Source: Gnetum montanum (Eukaryota > Streptophyta > Gnetopsida > Gnetales > Gnetaceae). Taken from it: a stretch of 23,709 nucleotides of DNA. Made by a program: the position numbers and the translations under genes. Positions 1 through 8,498 of the stretch are shown here, in pieces. Every line of letters starts with the position of its first letter. Position 1 is the stretch's first letter. Location: positions 42,324 through 66,032 of the forward strand of contig MNCI01028255.1 in NCBI GenBank assembly GCA_015680685.1, written 5' to 3'. A model generated the notes under the pieces. That model saw only the letters and a program-made list of their open reading frames with translations, was not told where the DNA came from and made no database searches.

Positions 1-1516
1 AGAGAAGTTTAGGAATTATGTGCTTAGATACAAGGTGTTTGTGCACACAGACCACAATGCCATCCGCTTCCTCATGAACAAGCCAATGGTGAGCCCCCAT
101 GTCATACGGTGGTTGATGATCTTGTAGGAATTTGATCTTATAATGATAGATCAAAAGGGCACTGAGAATGTGTTCGTTGATCACTTATCTTGATTGTGAT
201 GGGACAACAAAGAGGAAGAAAGCTCATTCTTTGACATGTTTCCTGATGAACTCTTCTTTCCTGGGGAAATAATTGAACAAATGTCCAATGGGCCAAAATT
301 GTATGATAACATTCTTATCTATCTTCTCACTTAGGAGATGCCACAAGGACTAGACTACCAAAGAAAACAACAGTTTCTTCACTAGGTAAAGCACTTCAGG
401 AAGATCAACGGACACGTTTACAAGGTGTGTGCCAATGGCTTGGTTTGTTGGTGTGTCTCTGATGCTGATCAATTGCACATGCTTCAAGATGATTATGAAG
501 GTCCTTGTGGAGGACACTATGCTGGGAGATGCATAGCCATTAAAATCCTGATGGTAGGGTACTATTGGCCAACACTCTTCAAGGATGCTTACCATTTCAT
601 CCACTCTTGTGAACGATGCCAACAAGATGGTGGAATGACTACTTGAATGAAGGGACCTCAATAATGGATTCAACCATTAGAACCATTTTACATTTGGGGC
701 ATTGATTTCATGGGTCCCATCATGCCCATGTCAAATGGAAAGGCATACATCATAGTCTTTATTGACTATTGTACAAAATGGGTAGAAGCAGTAGTCGTCA
801 TCGACTGTACATCTTCTATTGCAACTTGATTTGTACAACAAAATGTTGTAAGTAGGTTTGGTGTGCCATGTGCATTGATTTCTAATAATGGAACTTATTT
901 TATAGGCACTACTTTTTGAAAGCTTATGAAATGCTTAAGGGTTGAACACAAACTCACAACACCTTACCATCCCTAAGCTAATGGTCAAGCTAAGGTTCCC
1001 AATAGGGAAATTACAAGAATACTAACAAGAACTATTAGCAAGTATAGGAAGGACTAGAGCACAAAACTCAACGATGCCCTTTGGGCCTATCACTCAACTT
1101 GGAATCTTCATATAGGCTACTCTCCCTATGAGCTTGTGTATGGAAAACTACCAACACTTCCTATTTGATTTGAACTTTGTACACTTTCAACAGCTCTTGT
1201 GACATTGACCTTGACTTAAGTCTAGCCCAAAAAGAAAGATTAATGAATCTCAACCTTCTAGATGAAAACTGATTAATGGCCTTATCATCTAATGAGTTGC
1301 ACAAGGCTTATAACAAAAAGTGTCATGACCTAAAAAATTAGAAAAGTTCAAGTTCAACTAGGAGATAAGGTTCTCTACTAGAACCCCACACATGTACTTT
1401 AACCAACTAAGTTCTAGAAATTGTGGGAAGGAGCTTATATCATTTATGAAACTTTTCCTTCAGGGGCCATGATGATCTATAAACCTAAGAGCCCAAACAA
1501 GGAATAATTGAACATC
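1..1516 (+). pseudogene. Decayed pol of E1: RNase H C-terminus and integrase
   Basis: One reading frame (codons starting at 2, 5, 8...) can be followed from the window edge to about 1170. It encodes the end of RNase H (HTDHNAIRFL, RWLMIL-stop-EFDL), an HHCC zinc finger (GHYAGR near 510, HSCERCQQ near 605-628) and the integrase core (WGIDFMGP with Asp codon 704-706). At least 12 in-frame stops lie at 125, 191, 197, about 332, about 382, 644, 662, about 827, about 917, 974, about 1055 and about 1166. The second catalytic Asp is Asn (codon 884-886, ISNNGTYF) and the catalytic Glu is Lys (codon 992-994, NGQAK). Downstream of 1170 the C-terminal integrase part is only patchily readable (PSGAMMIYKPKSPNKE near 1456-1505). 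It is a dead relic with few frameshifts but many base substitutions. Confidence 0.93.
1512..1516. repeat. Target site duplication ACATC, left copy
   Basis: ACATC stands immediately before the LTR terminus TGATGAG at 1517. It is repeated exactly after the other terminus at 2432-2436. Five base pairs is the expected duplication length for Ty3/gypsy integration. Confidence 0.92.
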
Positions 1517-2431
1517 TGATGAGTGGCTAGGTACCCCTATGCCCAACCATACGAATCATGGGCGTTCACACGCAACTCGGTCGAATTCCATAAACTATAA
1601 GCACTTGACATACACCAAGCCCTAACCAGTGAAACCCTTGGGTTAGAATGGTCGTTGTCTTCCTAATCTCACTTGTGATGTTCTAATTATGATGGTTAAG
1701 TGAGATTAAGGCTAATGATTTTTATATCTTTTTGCATATCTTTTGGCAGCTAATTAAGGTATAAAAAGTAAGGAATAAACTATTATCTAATCTCTAATTA
1801 TCCTAACTTGTATTCTAACTATTCCTAGCATAAGTATCTGGTCCCATCTTCCAAACACGTTCTGAGCATCTCCTAACACTTCTGGGTGACTAGACGTTAA
1901 GCGTCACTGGGCTTACCAAGTGTTTGATTTACGTTCGAGATGGTTGTACTTATGGCCTTTACGAACTACAAATAAGCGATAGCAATCAAGATAACAATAA
2001 TAGAAACTTAAGAAATTAACAAGTAATTAATAAAGCATAAACATCTTAAACTATTGAATGCATAAAATAGCTAAGTCCAAATGCTGCAAGGAATGCTTGA
2101 ATAGTTCATCTTTATTGTCGTCATGCTAATGGGCTTAGATACATCAAGGCTCGAATAAAGAGCCGATCACTTTTCTTACACCTGCTGCGGGCACTTGGAA
2201 AATATTCTATCTCCTATAGGAACAAACTGCAAGAGCTTCACTACAACTAACTGAAAGATGCCTAAATGAGGCAGAAGGCCCTCTTATTTATAGGCCAGGA
2301 TAGGCGGCTACATAAACAGGGCCACGTTGACATAGGAAGGCTATGTCGACAAGCCCGTGTCGATGTGGCCATGTATACGTGGCCTCGTATATGTGGCCCA
2401 GTCGACGCATTGACTTAATGACACTTCATCA
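1517..2431 (-). mobile_element. Solo LTR of a related gypsy family, inserted in E1 pol
   Basis: On the minus strand this 915-bp segment begins TGATGAAGTG and ends CCACTCATCA, the same termini as the other gypsy LTRs in the window. It is flanked by a perfect 5-bp target duplication, ACATC. It has no internal region, so it is a solo LTR left by LTR-LTR recombination. On its minus strand it shows a TATA box (TATAAATA, plus coordinates 2285-2292), a leader box GATAGAATATTTTC-AGTGCCCGC (about 2190-2220) and AATAAA (2111-2116). Its last ~70 bp match those of the LTRs at 4649, 20955 and 22223. Its U3 is unusually GC-rich, with 14-bp repeats. Confidence 0.93.
2365..2398. repeat. 14-bp direct repeats (GTGGCC core) in U3 of the solo LTR
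   Basis: GTGGCC occurs at 2365, 2379 and 2393, exactly 14 bp apart, with alternating spacers ATGTATAC and TCGTATAT. GTCGAC occurs close by at 2345-2350 and 2401-2406. The block lies 70-110 bp upstream of the LTR's TATA box on the minus strand, where retrotransposon enhancer repeats are usually found. The regulatory role is inference. Confidence 0.6.
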
Positions 2432-2436
2432 ACATC
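2432..2436. repeat. Target site duplication ACATC, right copy
   Basis: This is the exact copy of 1512-1516. It directly follows the LTR end ...CTTCATCA at 2431 and fixes both borders of the solo LTR. Confidence 0.92.
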
Positions 2437-2552
2437 CAACAAATTAAGCCTTTCCATGAGCATACGCTAACTAACACAACAAGCACCTCATCTGATAGAT
2501 AACCATGCTCCATATTTTTGATTCCCTCCTTTCAACTTAGTTGTGGGGGAGA
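2437..2552 (+). other. 3' end of E1 pol region and first polypurine-like box
   Basis: After the solo LTR the interrupted element resumes. The C-terminal pol reading is poorly preserved here. At 2523-2552 the box CTTTCAACTTAGTTGTGGGGG followed by AGA closely resembles the box just upstream of the 3' LTR at 4627-4648 (TTTTCATTTAGTCGTGGGGG, then TA). Many plant gypsy elements carry such a purine tract right after pol. It could be a secondary tract, or the tract of a separate element whose LTR would begin TGG at 2553. I could not find that LTR's other end. Confidence 0.5.
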
Positions 2553-3190
2553 TGGCCAACCATGCTAACCATTCAAGTGGCTCCTCATGTTTTCAACTTT
2601 TTCTTTTACACATTTTTCATTTTACAACTTTTTTTTTACATGTTCTTTGTTTTACATCTTTTGTTTTTATGTTATTAATATTTTCTAATTTTTTTTTACA
2701 CCATCATTAGTATAGTAGATATTTCTTGAATAATTTACACTTTCTTCTATATTTTCTTTTATATGATGTGATTTTCTAACTTTTTGTTAATAAGTGCCAG
2801 GTACATTGGTAATGTGTTACTTGATGGTGGTATGTACTATTTTTGTTATTTAATTGTTGGTGTCTGGTTTCTAGCTTTGAATTTCAATATGAATAATTAG
2901 GACAAGGTTTCTTTTTCATGTAATAGGCAATGAGTCCACAACATCCGCCCATCCACACACTCTATGGTTTTCCTTGTTTTGGAAATGTGTAGTCCCTTTT
3001 TTACTAATAAAAATTTAATAAATTTTTGACTTTGGTAGTTTCCAGAATTGGGAAGGATTCAAAGGTTTGAACAGGGTGTGGCTTCAAGTGGATTTGGTAT
3101 TCTTTGTACTTTTCTGTTTGCCTGGGTGCATGTATGTTTCCATGAATTTCTTACCATTCTGTGCTAATCAATAAAGGAAGTTGAATAAGC

Positions 3191-3440
3191 CCTTGCATGG
3201 TGTGGTTCTCATCAGAAAAAAAAGAAAAATGATGGGAATTCAAAGCATAGCCATTGGAAAAAATAAATGCATACTTCCTTGCATGGTGTGGTTCTCATCA
3301 AGAAAAAAAAAAGAAAAAAGATAAGGATTCAAAGCACACCCCTTGGACAAAATAAATGCATGTGTCTTTGCATGGTGTGGTTTCCATTTTGAAAAAAAAA
3401 ACAATGGAAATTCAAAGCACACCCCTTAGACAAAATAAAT
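3191..3440. repeat. Three-copy tandem repeat, ~86-90 bp unit
   Basis: Units start with CCTTGCATGGTGTGGTTCTC at 3191 and 3277, and a diverged TCTTTGCATGGTGTGGTTTCC at about 3365. Each contains an A-rich tract (AAAAAAAGAAAAA type), then GGAATTCAAAGCA or GGATTCAAAGCACACCCCTTGGAC, and ends AAAATAAAT. The third unit is shorter and ends at about 3440. The copies differ by substitutions and A-tract length, so the array is not recent. Confidence 0.9.
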
Positions 3441-4381
3441 AGGCTACAAGCATTGGTTATGACACTTTTCTCCTCTAACTAAGGCCCTTCCTCACTTCCT
3501 ACTTCTTCTCTAATTTGGAATGATGGTTGTTCTATGGGAGCACTCTTGTGTCTCAGGGGATGGATTGGACTTAGAATGTTGATGTGAAGTTACTAAAAGT
3601 GGTTGGTTTTGGTCTAGACTAAGGATGGATCCTATGAAGTCATTTAACTACAAAATCCAAAAGGGACTTCATGTGACCATAATTAGGAACTCCATTCCAC
3701 ACTCTCTCTCTTATCCATCTATGCTTTCCATGTTCCACCTCACTATCGATTTCATATTTTGGTTTGATGTCTTGGTTTGATGAGTCAAGATTCTTAGTTA
3801 ATTACTTCCAAGTTTTTGTATTTAACCTTTTGTAACCATTAATCATTCATGGAGCCCATGACTCTTCGGTTTGAAGTTATGCAAGGGCAGAAAAGGCCTA
3901 TGCCTACTTTGGGGGGGACCCACTTGCATATCTTTTGGTTGGATTAGTTAAGTTCTTTACCCTTAGACATTTTTACAATCAAATTCTTTCTATTTACTCC
4001 ATCAATGACATCCAATTGTACACATCTTCACAACCATTTTCAATGAATTCTTCTTTTCATTATTGTGCATTCTTATACCCTCTTCAAATATTTCCTTGTA
4101 TTAAACTTTTTCAAATTTAATGGACCGCTTAATTTAATTAACCCTATCTGTCAACCTTCCTACTAACACTACTCAAGGAACCAATCAACCACAATCACAA
4201 CCTATTCGACTGTAACCACCGATGAGACAAGGCATTTAACAGTTATGTGTTACACATTGCATACTAATTCATGATCTATTATGATTGCAGTGGGAAGGAT
4301 GGACTAGAAGTAGGACTATCTTCATCAAGGATGATGCAGCAATACCGCACAATGAGGATCGTTCATGATCAAAGGGCCTCT

Positions 4382-4397
4382 TCTCTCTCTCTCTCTC
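4382..4397. repeat. (TC)8 microsatellite
   Basis: An uninterrupted TC run of 16 bp lies in the non-coding 3' region of E1. Confidence 0.9.
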
Positions 4398-4640
4398 ATT
4401 CTCCTGCTGCCAAGAGGTGTTGGATGTTAATATTCTTCAGGGTGTTCACTCCTCTTCTCATGAACATCCAATGTTGTAAAAATTATAATTCCATACACTT
4501 GGGAACTTAGATTCTATATGTCTATTTCATCTAAGTTAGTTTTTCATGTTAGTCAATAATCCCATACCTACCCAATATGTTATATTGTAAAGAAGTTGTT
4601 CCTCCTCTTCTTCACTCGAGGATGAGTTTTCATTTAGTCG

Positions 4641-4648
4641 TGGGGGTA
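4641..4648 (+). other. Polypurine tract of E1
   Basis: TGGGGGTA abuts the LTR start TGATGAATC. The preceding 20 bases (GAGGATGAGTTTTCATTTAG) match the reverse complement of the sequence next to the 3' LTR of E3 (17018-17048: GAGGACAAGTTTTCATTTAG, then TCATGAGGGTA). It is the expected plus-strand DNA primer for reverse transcription. Confidence 0.85.
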
Positions 4649-5573
4649 TGATGAATCACCATTTAATGTCAGTTGCGACATCGAGTACATGACATTAGGG
4701 CCACAACATCATGTATGCGACATTGAGGCCTAGATCCAACATCGAATGTCCAATGTCAAGGTATATACCCTAAGTCTATAAATATTGCGCCTAGGCTCCA
4801 GTTTTGAAAATATTTTCATTAATCAATTTTCAATTTTCAAGCAAGGTAGCAAAGCTCTTGCTATTTCTTCTCCCTAGAATTAGAATATTTTCTGAGTGCC
4901 CGCAGAAGAAGTCTAAAGTGTGTATAGTTCTTTGTTCAAGCACTGATGTACTTGAGTGCAACAGCATGACAGGAATAAAATGAACTCTTTTGACAATCCT
5001 TGCAACACTGAGAATAGCTTAATATTTTCCTTATTGAATTTTACTTTCTTGTTCTTTACTTTAATGCATTTGATTAAGCAATTTATTACTAGCAAGTAAT
5101 GAACACAAGCATGACCACTTCGAGCATTCANGATTACTAGCAAGTAATGAACACAAGCATGACCACTTCGAGCATTCATTTAGTACTTGGTAACCTAGCA
5201 ACGCTTAACATTTGGTAGCCCAGTAGTGCTATATGTGTTCAGGATGTGTTTAGGAAAGTGGGACGGTTACTTGTGTTAGGCTAGCTAGGCAATAGACACT
5301 AGCTTTCAATCTACTCTACCCTTATTCTTGTTGTAGGTGATTACATCTATAAAATATAAAAATGATAAAAATTCATATACCTCAATTACACTTAAACCAT
5401 ACCCTTAAGCCTAACAAGTGTAGTTGGGAAGACAACGAATGTTCTCAACATTGTTTCACTTCCTAGAGGAACTAGTGTACAAGATAACTATAGGTCAACA
5501 AAATTTGACTAGATCGCATGTAATGCCTTCGTGATTCGTATGGTTGGGCATAGCAGTACCTCGTCGCTCATCA
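4649..5573 (+). mobile_element. 3' LTR of E1
   Basis: Starts TGATGAATCACC directly after the polypurine tract and ends CGCTCATCA. U3 holds several ACATCGA/ACATTGA-type repeats (4672-4760). A TATA box TATAAATA lies at 4777-4784, the leader box TTAGAATATTTTCTGAGTGC at about 4881-4900, and AATAAA at 4974-4979. The final ~70 bp (TTTGACTAGATC...GATTCGTATGGTTGGGCATAG...CTCATCA) match the other gypsy LTRs here. Its apparent 925-bp length includes a 46-bp duplication next to an N that is probably an assembly artefact, so the true length is about 878 bp. Confidence 0.9.
5085..5178. repeat. 46-bp exact duplication flanking a single N (assembly scar)
   Basis: The 46 bases at 5085-5130 (ATTACTAGCAAG...GAGCATTCA) are repeated exactly at 5133-5178. 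Only N (5131) and G (5132) separate the copies. The homologous stretch of the E4 LTR (about 22566-22610) has one copy. An exact repeat around an ambiguity code in an otherwise diverged LTR points to two overlapping contigs placed end to end rather than merged. Confidence 0.85.
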
Positions 5574-6851
5574 CTAGTGATACTAATTTTTGGTGATATT
5601 TGGAAAGAGTTGAATTCTCCATTGTTAGGAAGGATTGACAAATAAAAATCATATCATATCAAGAATGGTATTTGTTCAAAGATGATAATATTTTTGTTCC
5701 CAAATGTGATTTTAGATCCAAGATTCTTGAAGAAAAATACCATAGTGACATGATTGGACATATGGACAAAACTAAGACTTTGGAATTGATGAGCAAAGAC
5801 TATTTATGGCCAAGCATGTATAAGGATGTTGTTATGTTTACCAAAAGTTCAAAGGTATTGATGATTATTACTTACCTTTTCCAATCCTAAATGCTCCTTA
5901 GGAAAGTGTTTCTTTGGACTTTGTTTGTGATACTCCAAAAAAAATAATTTTGTCATGATTCTATACTTATTATGGTTAATAGATTTACTAAGATGACTCT
6001 TTTTATTTCATGTAAGAAAAGTAGTAATGCTTTTCCTATTGCTAATTTATTCTTTTAGCATATTGTGAAGTTACATGACACTCCATTGAATAATGTTAGT
6101 GATAGAAATATCAAATTCACTAGTCACTTTTAGAGATCTATTCAAAAATTATTGGGAACACGGTTGTCATTTTTCAAAATTTATCATCCTCAAACTGAAG
6201 TGGTAAATAGGTCATTTTTAAAGATATTAAGATGCTTATATGAGGATCAGCCACAAAGATGGGAGAATATGTTGGTCCATGCTAAATTCTCATATAACAA
6301 TGTTTTTCATACTAGTATTGATAAAGTCCTTTTATTGCTAAATATGGTTTCTCAGCAAAGATGATTGATGAGTTGAAGAAATTTAATGAGTATGCCTCTT
6401 TGAGTTTTGGTTTTGTTAAGTAAATGAAGCAATTACATCAATTAGTTAAGTCTCACTTAGAGAAAAAGGCAAAGGATGTGTCTTCCAAGGCTAGTGAGAG
6501 CAAAAGGACAATTGAATTTCAGATTGATGATTATGTTTGGATCTATTTAAGCCAAAAAAAAAGTATAGGAATATGCATTTCTATAAGCTCAAGTCAAGGA
6601 GAATTGTTCCATTCAAAATTAAGGCCAAGATCAATCCCAATGCCTATGAGATTGATTTGTCTAATGATTTTCCTACTTCTTTTGTTTTTCATATTTCAAA
6701 TTTCAGCCCTTATCATGGCAATGTTCTTGTATCAGACTTCGAGGATAGTCTTGAAATCCTCAAGGATACAATTGAAGGTCAAACTCCATTGAAGTCATCA
6801 AGAAAGCCAATTGTGTTACAAGTAAGGGAGTCTAGAAGCACAAGAGAATAG
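5574..6851 (+). pseudogene. Broken chromovirus integrase of E2
   Basis: Pieces are spread over several frames. First comes the zinc finger (KDDNIFVPKCDFRSKILEEKY, H...GH, DYLWPSMYKDV, 5672-5865), with the CxxC pair lost in a deletion. A shifted frame then gives LPFPILNAP-stop-ESVSLDFVCDTP (about 5870-5935). A third piece is VSDRNIKFTSHF (about 6096-6130, stop) then LGTRLSFFKIYHPQTEVVNR (6152-6364). The conserved DGQT between YHPQT and EVVNR is missing. The last piece is a C-terminal GPY/F-like part (YNKLK-like FYKLKSRRIVPFKIKAKINP, then NAYEIDLSNDFPTSFVFHISNFSPYH, 6537-6851). Frameshifts, deletions and stops make it non-functional. Confidence 0.9.
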
Positions 6852-6990
6852 AAGATGCATGAATGCTTAATGCATTCAAGTGATTAAGGGCATGAGAACA
6901 CCATCTAGATTCATAAGAATGATTTGGGTTTGTTGAGGATTAATGCTATCCCAAGAATAGTACCTAAATAAGACAAGTCTATTTTGAAGT

Positions 6991-7000
6991 GTAAGGGAGA
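6991..7000 (+). other. Polypurine tract of E2
   Basis: GTAAGGGAGA directly precedes the LTR start TGATGAGG at 7001, in the position of a plus-strand primer. Confidence 0.7.
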
Positions 7001-7584
7001 TGATGAGGACATCAACCCACTTTGAAGGTAGTTCTTATCCTCATTGTCTTCTAGAAGTAATAAGATATTTATATTGCATCTTATTGCATTGGTAAAATCA
7101 CCAAAAGTGATTTAAGTCTCTTGAGAATGCAATAAGATGCACTTGCAATCTCACCAAAAGTGATTTTTTCAAAAGAAATAAAAAAAATAAAAAAAGACAG
7201 GATTCTCGAGGATGTCCAATGGTTAAAGAAGACCAAGAGACACTTCAAAAGACATAAAAAGCTAATGTGACTCAAGAGAAAGTGACTAATGCTAGTCTAT
7301 GATAAATTTAAGCTATTACATTACTTGAGAGCTACAGTGATATCTTCTTGAGCATTGTGAGTAATTAATCATCCATTGATGGTCCAACTTGTATTTTGAG
7401 AGGTTGTAATGGTTTGATTGGTTGATTGTCTATCCTTGAGAGTATGTTTGCTTCCAATTGTGCATTGTATCTGTTTGTTTTGAGCAAGAATAAAGTCTTC
7501 TTTCCCTTGTTTAATTGAGAAATTATGTTGATACTTTGTACTTGAGTAATTTTGGATGGTAGAATCCAAATAAGCTCCTCATCA
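7001..7584 (+). mobile_element. 3' LTR of E2
   Basis: This 584-bp segment starts TGATGAGG and ends CCTCATCA, a perfect 8-bp terminal inverted repeat, and follows a purine tract. CACCAAAAGTGATTT is repeated at about 7098 and 7152. AATAAA at 7489-7494 (GCAAGAATAAAGTC) is typical of plant gypsy LTR polyadenylation sites. The body does not resemble the other LTRs in the window, in keeping with a different lineage. The right border rests on the inverted repeat alone, because the second copy and the target duplication are outside the window. Confidence 0.72.
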
Positions 7585-8083
7585 TAAATCATTGTTAAAC
7601 AATTAAATATTTGCTCCTATAATGTCACTGTATCCCTAACCCTCTTCAATCCTTTGACTTCACTTTTTTTTATATATTACATGAGCTCTACTAAAGCTAC
7701 ATGACAAGGATTCCCGGTCGATGTTGTGCCTCGATACCGAGGTAGTTGACATCAATGGATTGTGTGGATAATGTCATCCATTTTTATGAGAATTTTAGAA
7801 ATGAATGTGAATATTATCCAAGAAGAAACACATTGGTTCATACACAGCCCACAGTAGGACCGAGGTAAAGCTTTTCGGAGCAACAAAGAAGGGAGAGCAA
7901 TGTCGCGCAATGTTTGCTTTTCTTTATCTTCCCTCGTTTTTGAAAGGCTGCCCAGCATTAGTCAACTGGCGACCTGAATTCGCATTCTTATTTTACCAAA
8001 ACTGGAGTACCAAATTTAAAAGCCGTCTCCTGAAAGGATTCAAGTTGCATTCAAATTTCTGCACTCTAAAAAGAATAATATTG

Positions 8084-8089
8084 CACGTG
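8084..8089. promoter_or_regulatory. G-box (CACGTG)
   Basis: A perfect palindromic CACGTG within GCACGTGAG, about 415 bp upstream of the CAS start codon. Plant bZIP and bHLH factors bind such boxes. Its use here is inferred only from position. Confidence 0.4.
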
Positions 8090-8149
8090 AGAGGGGCCAC
8101 CAAAACTCCATGGACGATGAACGAGACCAGTCCTGATTCGAGTTGGTCC

Positions 8150-8173
8150 AATAGCAATAGCAATAGCAATAGC
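8150..8173. repeat. (AATAGC)4 hexanucleotide repeat
   Basis: Four uninterrupted AATAGC units followed by AGC, in the CAS upstream region. Confidence 0.9.
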
Positions 8174-8407
8174 AGCCCACCTGCAAATTGTGTTTTTTAT
8201 CTTTTCATGGAATGTATCTGGTGGAGTATTTCCACCTGTAAAGTGAAGATGAAGATACTGGTGTGCAGCTGAACCCAGTCCTGCAGACACGGCTCGATTC
8301 AGTGGCGGAGAGGAAGCCGCCCCCCATCCCCTGCAAAATAAACAATTGAGCCTCCTTCACGAGGTCTGCTCTTTGCAGAATCTACAGAAAAAGGCCTCTG
8401 ATGGCCT

Positions 8408-8416
8408 CTATATATC
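8408..8416 (+). promoter_or_regulatory. Probable TATA box of CAS
   Basis: TCTATATATC about 85-90 bp before the ATG. Transcription starting roughly 30 bp downstream would give a 5' leader of about 55-60 nt. This placement supports the ATG at 8499 as the start. Confidence 0.6.
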
Positions 8417-8498
8417 CATCGTTTTCCTTGGCATCTCACTGCAGAGTTGGAGTTGCAGAACTCTTTCCTTCTGGTATTTCTTGTCCAGGTTTCCCACC

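Larger units (their letters stand above)
2553..4640 (+). other. Non-coding 3' region of E1
   Basis: About 2.1 kb with no supportable coding region. It begins with T-rich DNA holding imperfect TTTTACA repeats (about 2595-2700). It then carries a three-unit tandem array (3191-3440), a G-run at 3911-3917 and a TC microsatellite at 4382-4397. It ends in a purine-rich approach to the polypurine tract (GAGGATGAGTTTTCATTTAG at 4618-4637). Position and content fit the variable 3' untranslated region of Tat/Ogre-like elements. Confidence 0.55.
1..5573 (+). mobile_element. E1: 5'-truncated Ty3/gypsy (Athila/Tat-like) LTR retrotransposon
   Basis: The element enters from the left edge of the window. Seen in order: the end of RNase H, an integrase zinc finger and core, the pol 3' end, about 2 kb of non-coding DNA with a tandem array, a polypurine tract (TGGGGGTA at 4641-4648) and a 3' LTR at 4649-5573. 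A minus-strand solo LTR at 1517-2431 interrupts it. The wording of RNase H and integrase (TDH..., RW..L.EFDL, VDHLS, WGIDFMGP, DYCTKWVEA) is that of plant non-chromoviral Ty3/gypsy elements. A tandem-repeat-bearing region between pol and the 3' LTR is known from Tat/Ogre elements. Many stops and lost catalytic residues show it cannot make protein. Linking the pol relic to the LTR at 4649 as one element is inference: a second polypurine-like box at 2541-2552 would also allow two elements. Confidence 0.78.
5574..7584 (+). mobile_element. E2: 3' part of a chromovirus-type Ty3/gypsy element
   Basis: Immediately after E1's LTR the sequence reads as the end of a chromovirus pol (LVILIFGDIWKELNSPLLGR), an integrase zinc finger, core and C-terminal domain, a polypurine-like tract (6991-7000) and a terminal LTR (7001-7584). 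Integrase wording (SKDYLWPSMYKDV, YHPQTEVVNRSFLKILRC, WENMLVHAKFSYNN) is that of plant Tekay/Reina-like chromoviruses and differs from E1. No chromodomain is legible after the integrase. The abrupt start in mid-pol at the E1 LTR border suggests that E1 inserted into E2. Confidence 0.85.
7585..8407 (+). other. Upstream region of CAS
   Basis: About 800 bp between the E2 LTR and the CAS core promoter. No gene is supported. It contains a short palindrome CCTCG-ATAC-CGAGG (7729-7742), a perfect G-box and a hexanucleotide repeat. From about 7850 onward it is visibly richer in C, G and CpG than the flanking transposon DNA, as expected of unmethylated promoter sequence. Confidence 0.55.

Noticed and set aside
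350-673. Minus-strand open frame of 107 codons
   Set aside because: It lies antisense to the integrase zinc finger of E1, whose plus-strand reading shows clear family motifs.
3191-3440. CRISPR-like repeat array
   Set aside because: Only three diverged ~88-bp head-to-tail units without unique spacers, in a plant nuclear retroelement; it is an ordinary tandem repeat.
3911-3920. G-run followed by ACCCA as a further polypurine tract
   Set aside because: No LTR start (TGATGA or other TG with a matching CA end) follows, and the flanks do not resemble the polypurine boxes seen elsewhere in the window.
7910-8290. Overlapping open frames on both strands before CAS
   Set aside because: Low-complexity reading of the AATAGC repeat and promoter DNA; no conserved motif and no sign of a gene.
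8346-8498. In-frame open extension upstream of the CAS ATG
   Set aside because: It has no ATG, crosses the likely TATA box and lies before an ATG with an excellent context (CCACCATGG) that opens a good mitochondrial presequence.
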